From: Alphaproteobacteria bacterium
GTDB taxonomy: Bacteria > Pseudomonadota > Gammaproteobacteria > Burkholderiales > Burkholderiaceae_C
Reading direction: 5' to 3'
Length of the DNA: 64,000 bases
NCBI GenBank assembly: GCA_030054175.1
Contig: JASGCM010000006.1
Span: 86,038 to 150,037 of the forward strand
In this document: piece after piece, positions 60,800 to 64,000 of the stretch
Layout of the letters: every line of letters begins with the position of its first letter
How positions within the stretch are numbered: position 1 is the first letter of the stretch
Notes under the pieces: model-generated
The model's input: only the letters and a program-made list of their open reading frames with translations
What the model was told of the DNA's origin: nothing
Databases searched by the model: none
Made by a program: the position numbers and the translations under genes

Positions 60800-61948
60800 T
60801 CAATTGAAGATGTTCTTGCCGGTTTGGCCTGCCCCCAGGCTGGGGATCAACAGGTTGATCACGCGATTCCAAAGGGCCAACGGCGCGGCGTCGACGTACA
60901 CGATGTCGCGTGCCTGCAATTCAAAGCCATCGGCCAAGGGCAAGAGCAGCGGCGAGTGAGCGTCAAGGTGAAACGCCTGCACCCCGCCCGGTCGTTTGCG
61001 CACCACATAGATTTGTCGCGGGTCAGATGTGGTGCTCAGCAGGCCACCCGACTCGGCCAAGGCTTCATTCAGGGTCAGGCGCCCGTTGCGGGTGGGCACC
61101 ATGCCGGGTTTGACCACTTCGCCAAACACCGACACCTTGGTTTCTTCTCTCGGGGTCACCCGCACCATGTCACCCGGGCGCAACAAAATGTGACCGGCGC
61201 TGATGCCCGAGCGCTGCAGGCCGGGCAAGTTCAATTCGGTGCGTTGGTGGTCGCGCACCAAAACCACCGCACTGCTGTCGCCCAACGGGGTGATGCCTCC
61301 GGCGCGCGACAAGGCCTCGGCCAGAGTCAGGGGGCTGTCGTTCATGACCAGCATGCCCTGGGTGCGAACCTCGCCCTCCATGTATACCTTGTTGCCCCGA
61401 TAGGCTTGCACCCGCACCGTCAGCTTGGGGTTTACATAGTGGCGCGACAGCGCCTGTGTCAGCCGGGCCTGGGCTTGCGCTTCGGTCAGCCCCGCCAGGG
61501 CGATCAACCCCACATACGGAAACTGGATCATGCCCTCGGCATCCACCGTGTAGCCCGACGGGACGCTGTTCGCGTCCGGTGTGGAGCCCCCCGGGATAGA
61601 CGATAGGTTCAGCGCGGGCACGTTCCACACGATCACGGCCAGCACATCGCCCGGGCTGATCAGGTAGCGCCACTCGGCTTGCTTTTTCATCAACAGGGGC
61701 TCGATCGCCGGATCGGTCTTGGCCGTCAGGCTGTTTTGTTGGTCCAGCCAGGGCAGGGAAATCTGGATCAGATCAACGTCTGGCCGTGGGGCAGTGTTGC
61801 TGGCGTCAGGGGTTGCTTTGGCGTTGGGGGCCAGCTTCCAGCCGGGGGCGTAAGCACAACCAGTCAAACAGAGTAAAAGCAGCCATGGGGTGGCACCGTT
61901 GCGCCAGAACCTGTGCCAGCGCAAAAGAAAGATGGAGATCATGGGCAT
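60800..61948 (-). CDS. wza: Outer-membrane polysaccharide export lipoprotein (Wza-like)
   Basis: This 382-residue lipoprotein forms the outer-membrane export channel. It has a signal peptide with lipobox LLCLTGC, a polysaccharide-export domain with YLISPGDVLAVIVWN and YTVDAEGMIQFPYVG, tandem SLBB domains (VYMEGEVRTQG; VSVFGEVVKPGMVP) and a C-terminal segment (NRVINLLIPSL) expected to form the alpha-helical barrel. It is the first gene of the long minus-strand operon down to 53521. The ATG may be at 61948 or 61942. Confidence 0.93.
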   Translation of the reverse strand: MPMISIFLLRWHRFWRNGATPWLLLLCLTGCAYAPGWKLAPNAKATPDASNTAPRPDVDLIQISLPWLDQQNSLTAKTDPAIEPLLMKKQAEWRYLISPGDVLAVIVWNVPALNLSSIPGGSTPDANSVPSGYTVDAEGMIQFPYVGLIALAGLTEAQAQARLTQALSRHYVNPKLTVRVQAYRGNKVYMEGEVRTQGMLVMNDSPLTLAEALSRAGGITPLGDSSAVVLVRDHQRTELNLPGLQRSGISAGHILLRPGDMVRVTPREETKVSVFGEVVKPGMVPTRNGRLTLNEALAESGGLLSTTSDPRQIYVVRKRPGGVQAFHLDAHSPLLLPLADGFELQARDIVYVDAAPLALWNRVINLLIPSLGAGQTGKNIFN

Positions 61949-62377
61949 GAAGCGTGAGTTTCAGTTGGGTGTCAGGGCTCGTGACTGCACGGCGCATCCG
62001 TTCTGGCTTAGCGTGATGTCGCTCCGTACCAGATTGACCCCATGGGCCGCTTAGCAAGTCGTGTGCGGCACCATTGACGGTCTGGTGACCGGCCGAAATT
62101 TTCTCAAGTCCCACGCAAGCGTCCGAAAAGATCATTCTAAAGTATATGTTATGCAAATTTAAATAGCTATTAAAATGGATATTTTTTCTTGGTAATTTAT
62201 ATGAAAATATTCATACAAACAATTGTCAGGTCAAAAAAGACGACAAATTTGAGCTAAATCCGGAATTTGGCCGTACAGCGCTCTGATCCCAATAGGTGAA
62301 GTGGGTTGACGCTGCACGCGCTTGATTGGATGATGAGGTCGTAAAGAATGAAGCGGTGATCAGCCATATTGAGCTTC
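61949..62377. promoter_or_regulatory. AT-rich promoter region of the wza operon
   Basis: This 429-base gap has no gene. Its centre (62130-62260) is very AT-rich. On the minus strand it contains TTGACC and TTGTTT hexamers followed 15-19 bases later by TATAAA/TATTTT boxes, and a perfect inverted repeat TATGAA-AATA-TTCATA at 62200-62215 that could be an operator. A leader of 200 bases or more would precede wza. The exact promoter cannot be fixed by eye. Confidence 0.5.
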
Positions 62378-63830
62378 CTAGGACTTCTGGCGACCATACT
62401 GGTCATCTAATCGCACGATGTCATCTTCGCCCAAATAGCTGCCCGATTGAATTTCGATGATCTCCAAGGGCACTTTACCCGGGTTGCTCAAACGGTGTTT
62501 TTCGCCCAGGGGAATGAAGGTTGACTGGTTTTCGGTCAGGGTCAGGGTCTGTTCGCCATTGACGATCTGCGCTGTGCCTTTGACCACCACCCAGTGTTCG
62601 GCGCGGTGGTGGTGCATTTGCAGGCTCAGGCTGGCTCCGGGCTTGACCATGATGCGCTTGACTTTAAAACGCTCACCCTCGTCGACCTCAAGGTACCAAC
62701 CCCCCCCAGGGGCGATGCACCTGACGGTGCAGCTCCCCCTCGACACGGCCTTGGCCCTGCAACTGGCTGACCAATTCTTTGACGCGCTGGCTGTCTTGTT
62801 TGGTGGTCACCAACACGGCGTCTGCCGTCTCGACGATCATCAGGTCACGCACCCCCACCGCACACACCAGCCGATGGTTGGCATGAATCAGGTTATTTTG
62901 GCTGCCGATGGCCAGGGTGTCGCCAACACGGGCGTTGCCATCGACATCTTTGGGCAAGGTGTTCCAGACCGCGTCCCAGGCGCCCAGATCGGACCAACCG
63001 GCGTCCAGCGCCAGCATGCGCAAATCGATCCCGTGCCGGGTGCAATGCTCCATGACGGCATAGTCAATCGACTCGGAGGGCACGGCGTCAAAAGCCTTGG
63101 CGTCGGGCCGCACAAAGGTTTGGTCTTGTTGCCGTTGATCCCAGGCCTTTTGGGTGGCCTGCAAGATGTCGGACCTCAATAGGCCCAGGGCCTTCAGCCA
63201 GACCGATGCCCGCAAGACAAACAGGCCAGCGTTCCAAAAGTAACCGCCATCAATCAGGTAGGTCTGTGCCGTGGCCAGGTCGGGCTTTTCGACAAAACGC
63301 ATCACCTGGTGCACGCCCTTGCCCATGGCATGCGGCTGCGCCTGAATGTACCCGTAGCCCGTCTCGGGGCGATCCGGGGGCACCCCGAAAATGACGATCG
63401 AACCCTGAAACGCCACCTCAACCGCTTGTCGTGCGACGCTTACAAAGGCATCGACCTGCTCGACCACCTGATCGGCGGGCGAGACCATCAGCACCGGGTC
63501 TTCGCCCTGGGCCATGGCCGCCAAAGCTGCCAGCGTGAGGGCTGGCGCCGTGTTGTGAGCAGAGGGCTCGAGCAGCAGGCGGAGCGCACCCGACTGGGTT
63601 TCGCGCCACTGCTCCGAGGCCAAAAACCGGTGTTCTTCGCTGGTCACCACCAGTGTCTGGCTGACCGTCAGTTCTTCATCCGTCAAATCAGACATCCGCT
63701 GGCAGGTCTGCTGGAACAGGCTTTGCGAGCCAGTCAGGCACAGAAACTGTTTGGGAAAGCCCGAACGGGACAAAGGCCACAGGCGACTGCCAGAGCCGCC
63801 GCACAAAATGACAGGGATGATGTGTGTCAT
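62378..63830 (-). pseudogene. manC: Mannose-1-phosphate guanylyltransferase / mannose-6-phosphate isomerase, frameshifted at a G8 tract
   Basis: The N-terminal nucleotidyltransferase (63830-62688) starts IPVILCGGSGSRLWPLSRSGFPKQF and includes EKPD and FWNAGLFVLRASVWL motifs for making GDP-mannose. The C-terminal cupin isomerase domain ([33 protein letters not shown]) is in the other frame, ending at 62378. They should join as [17 protein letters not shown], but eight G (complement of 62700-62707) put the first frame into a stop two codons later; seven G would restore a protein of about 483 residues. The guanylyltransferase half might still be active alone. It lies upstream of wza in the same orientation. 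Confidence 0.88.
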
Positions 63831-64000
63831 TTGAAGATCAATCTGCGATAGATTCGGAGCATTTCAGATGGCATTTTTTAAACGGAACAAGGCGCTGAAT
63901 TCAGAGCCTCAATTCATTAACCGCGCCATGCGAACCTGGGGGTCAGGGACTGTCAGTATTTCTGTGTGTGAGGCGGTTGGGTGAATTGGTTTTGGATGGA
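63831..64000. other. Non-coding end of the window
   Basis: No gene, hairpin terminator or repeat was recognised in these 170 bases. They would contain the promoter of manC. Confidence 0.5.

Noticed and set aside
61806..62156. Open frame of 116 codons in the wza leader
   Set aside because: It overlaps the wza signal peptide in another frame and runs into the AT-rich promoter region; no ribosome-binding site or motif.

Overview
The window looks like a chromosomal segment of a Gram-negative betaproteobacterium, most likely a Comamonadaceae-like member of the Burkholderiales. The basis is the protein repertoire and gene neighbourhoods: an ilvE / CHCC zinc-finger / waaF run, gatCAB, an RfaH-type NusG paralogue, an AmpG-type permease, a Liv-type ABC operon, and moderately high GC with AT-rich gaps in the polysaccharide region. 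I saw no rRNA, tRNA, CRISPR array, insertion sequence or replication origin. All family assignments come from reading the sequence and from memory; no search was run.

Positions 1-33800 are mostly housekeeping and metabolic genes in short operons: gap; glcEF (glycolate oxidase subunits) convergent with alr; a DedA protein and a glutathione peroxidase; a minus-strand set of transporter, ketopantoate reductase, HpaI-type aldolase and CHMI-type isomerase; ilvE / zinc-finger / waaF; radA with a nitronate monooxygenase; an OmpR-type two-component pair divergent from an acyl-CoA synthetase; an M48 protease; ampG; an MBL hydrolase; xthA and pyrE, divergent around a large nested inverted repeat; a five-gene Liv-type ABC transporter; mnmH-tesA divergent from a YbbA-like ATPase; rlmB; and gatCAB.

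Positions 33900-37000 form a small accessory patch. An AbiEi-like/Fic fusion gene lies between two directly repeated, decayed Rpn-family nuclease genes.

From 37100 to the end runs a large surface-polysaccharide locus that begins with an rfaH-type gene. Its most striking part is 40620-45883, which has the gene set for a polyprenyl-phosphoryl-D-arabinose (DPA) pathway like that of mycobacteria: a HAD-UbiA phosphoribosyltransferase fusion, GtrA, DprE1 and DprE2, plus a GT87-like GT-C transferase. The GtrA-dprE1-dprE2 order matches Rv3789-Rv3790-Rv3791. Next to it are galE, glf (UDP-galactopyranose mutase) and, further on, a GT2 enzyme with GlfT-like motifs. Together they predict a glycan with both arabinofuranose and galactofuranose in a Gram-negative cell. 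The rest of the locus supplies an initiating sugar-phosphate transferase, several glycosyltransferases, a candidate Wzy polymerase, the Wza/Wzb/Wzc export and control set, a stand-alone APS kinase with a PAPS-type sulfotransferase (predicting sulfation), and a manC broken at a run of eight G. No Wzx flippase was recognised. Two locus genes (a GT39-like transferase and manC) carry single frameshifts that are either phase-variable, decayed or assembly errors.
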